Part shown: piece by piece, positions 5,735 through 5,749 of the stretch
Layout of the letters: the number at the start of each line of letters is the position of its first letter
Position numbering within the stretch: the first letter of the stretch is position 1
From: Alphaproteobacteria bacterium
GTDB taxonomy: Bacteria; Pseudomonadota; Alphaproteobacteria; Rickettsiales; RI-342
Length of the DNA stretch: 5,749 nucleotides
Direction of reading: 5' to 3'
Assembly: GCA_020851915.1 (NCBI GenBank)
Contig: JADZBT010000015.1
Span: 1-5,749, forward strand
Notes under the pieces: model-generated
What the model was told of the DNA's origin: nothing
Seen by the model: only the letters and a program-made list of their open reading frames with translations
The model's database searches: none
Position numbers and translations under genes: made by a program

Positions 5735-5749
5735 TGCTTCACGTGAAAC
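5735..5749. other. parS: parS site 3, inside mnmG, cut by the window edge
   Basis: TGCTTCACGTGAAAC matches 14 of the first 15 bases of the parS consensus (T to C at position 3); the last base lies outside the window. It is read in frame as A-S-R-E, parallel to the S-R-E-T of site 2, and its centre is exactly 120 bases from that of site 2. The mismatch may weaken binding. Confidence 0.85.

Larger units (their letters stand above)
4209..5749 (+). pseudogene. mnmG: tRNA uridine-5-carboxymethylaminomethyl(34) synthesis enzyme MnmG (GidA), interrupted by TAA at codon 111; 3' end outside window
   Basis: MnmG is the FAD-dependent partner of MnmE in U34 modification of tRNA. Codons 1-110 begin MRYDVIIIGGGHAGTEAA, with the FAD-binding GGGHAG at 9-14, and include SCNPAIGG (42-49) with its conserved cysteine. 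Codon 111 (4539-4541) is TAA, between ILSE and DHLSLAEASVEDLL. The same frame then runs open for 402 codons to the right edge with full family conservation: GRLKTGTPPRLDG, PRYCPSIEDK (C272), IFLEPEGLNDNTVYPNGIST, GQINGTTGYEEA (364-375), EPYRMFTSRAEYRL. There is no frameshift, so one base change (for example TAC or TAT, Tyr, to TAA) explains the break. Because everything after the stop is conserved, the change is either very recent or a sequence error. GTG 4569 is a possible restart, but it would omit the FAD motif. About 110 C-terminal residues lie outside the window. Two parS sites lie inside the frame. Confidence 0.92.

Noticed and set aside
1..5749. Mobile element, CRISPR array or replication origin inside the window
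   Set aside because: I saw no transposase, no regularly spaced repeats and no cluster of DnaA boxes; the origin is expected left of hemE, outside the window.

Overview
The window looks like an origin-proximal piece of an alphaproteobacterial chromosome. The gene content (hemE, hemH, mnmE, mnmG) and three ParB-binding parS sites match the hemE...mnmE-mnmG-rsmG-parA-parB block that in Caulobacter and relatives lies beside the replication origin. By that synteny the origin should lie left of the window, upstream of hemE, and rsmG/parA/parB should lie just to the right. The genes look GC-rich by eye, and their proteins read like the Rickettsia/Caulobacter branch of each family. I cannot name a genus.

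Layout: (1) 1-234, the 3' end of hemE, with an in-frame TAG close to the left edge. (2) 200-1219, hemH, overlapping hemE; together they cover an early and the final step of haem synthesis. (3) 1229-1302, a double-hairpin palindromic repeat between convergent genes. (4) 1316-2296, qorA on the minus strand, a quinone oxidoreductase that breaks the co-directional cluster. (5) 2297-2373, a divergent intergenic segment full of short direct and inverted repeats. (6) 2374-3693, mnmE, intact. (7) 3694-4208, a 515-base gap that is not empty: it holds a terminator-like hairpin, a perfect Shine-Dalgarno followed by an 11-codon ORF (MNVNLVNNNKR), several strong hairpins, a near-perfect intrinsic terminator, a parS site and a candidate leaderless promoter for mnmG. 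(8) 4209 to the right edge, mnmG, well conserved but interrupted by TAA at codon 111, with two more parS sites inside its coding frame.

MnmE and MnmG form one complex that modifies the wobble uridine of several tRNAs. The parS sites are loading points for ParB, which with ParA moves the origin region to the cell pole. The mnmG 3' region therefore does two jobs at once, coding for protein and carrying a centromere site.

The least explained part is 3766-4118. It has the parts of a translation-coupled attenuator, or of a stand-alone small RNA carrying a mini-ORF. The two in-frame stops (hemE, mnmG) may be assembly errors, strain polymorphism or real decay; the sequence alone cannot decide.
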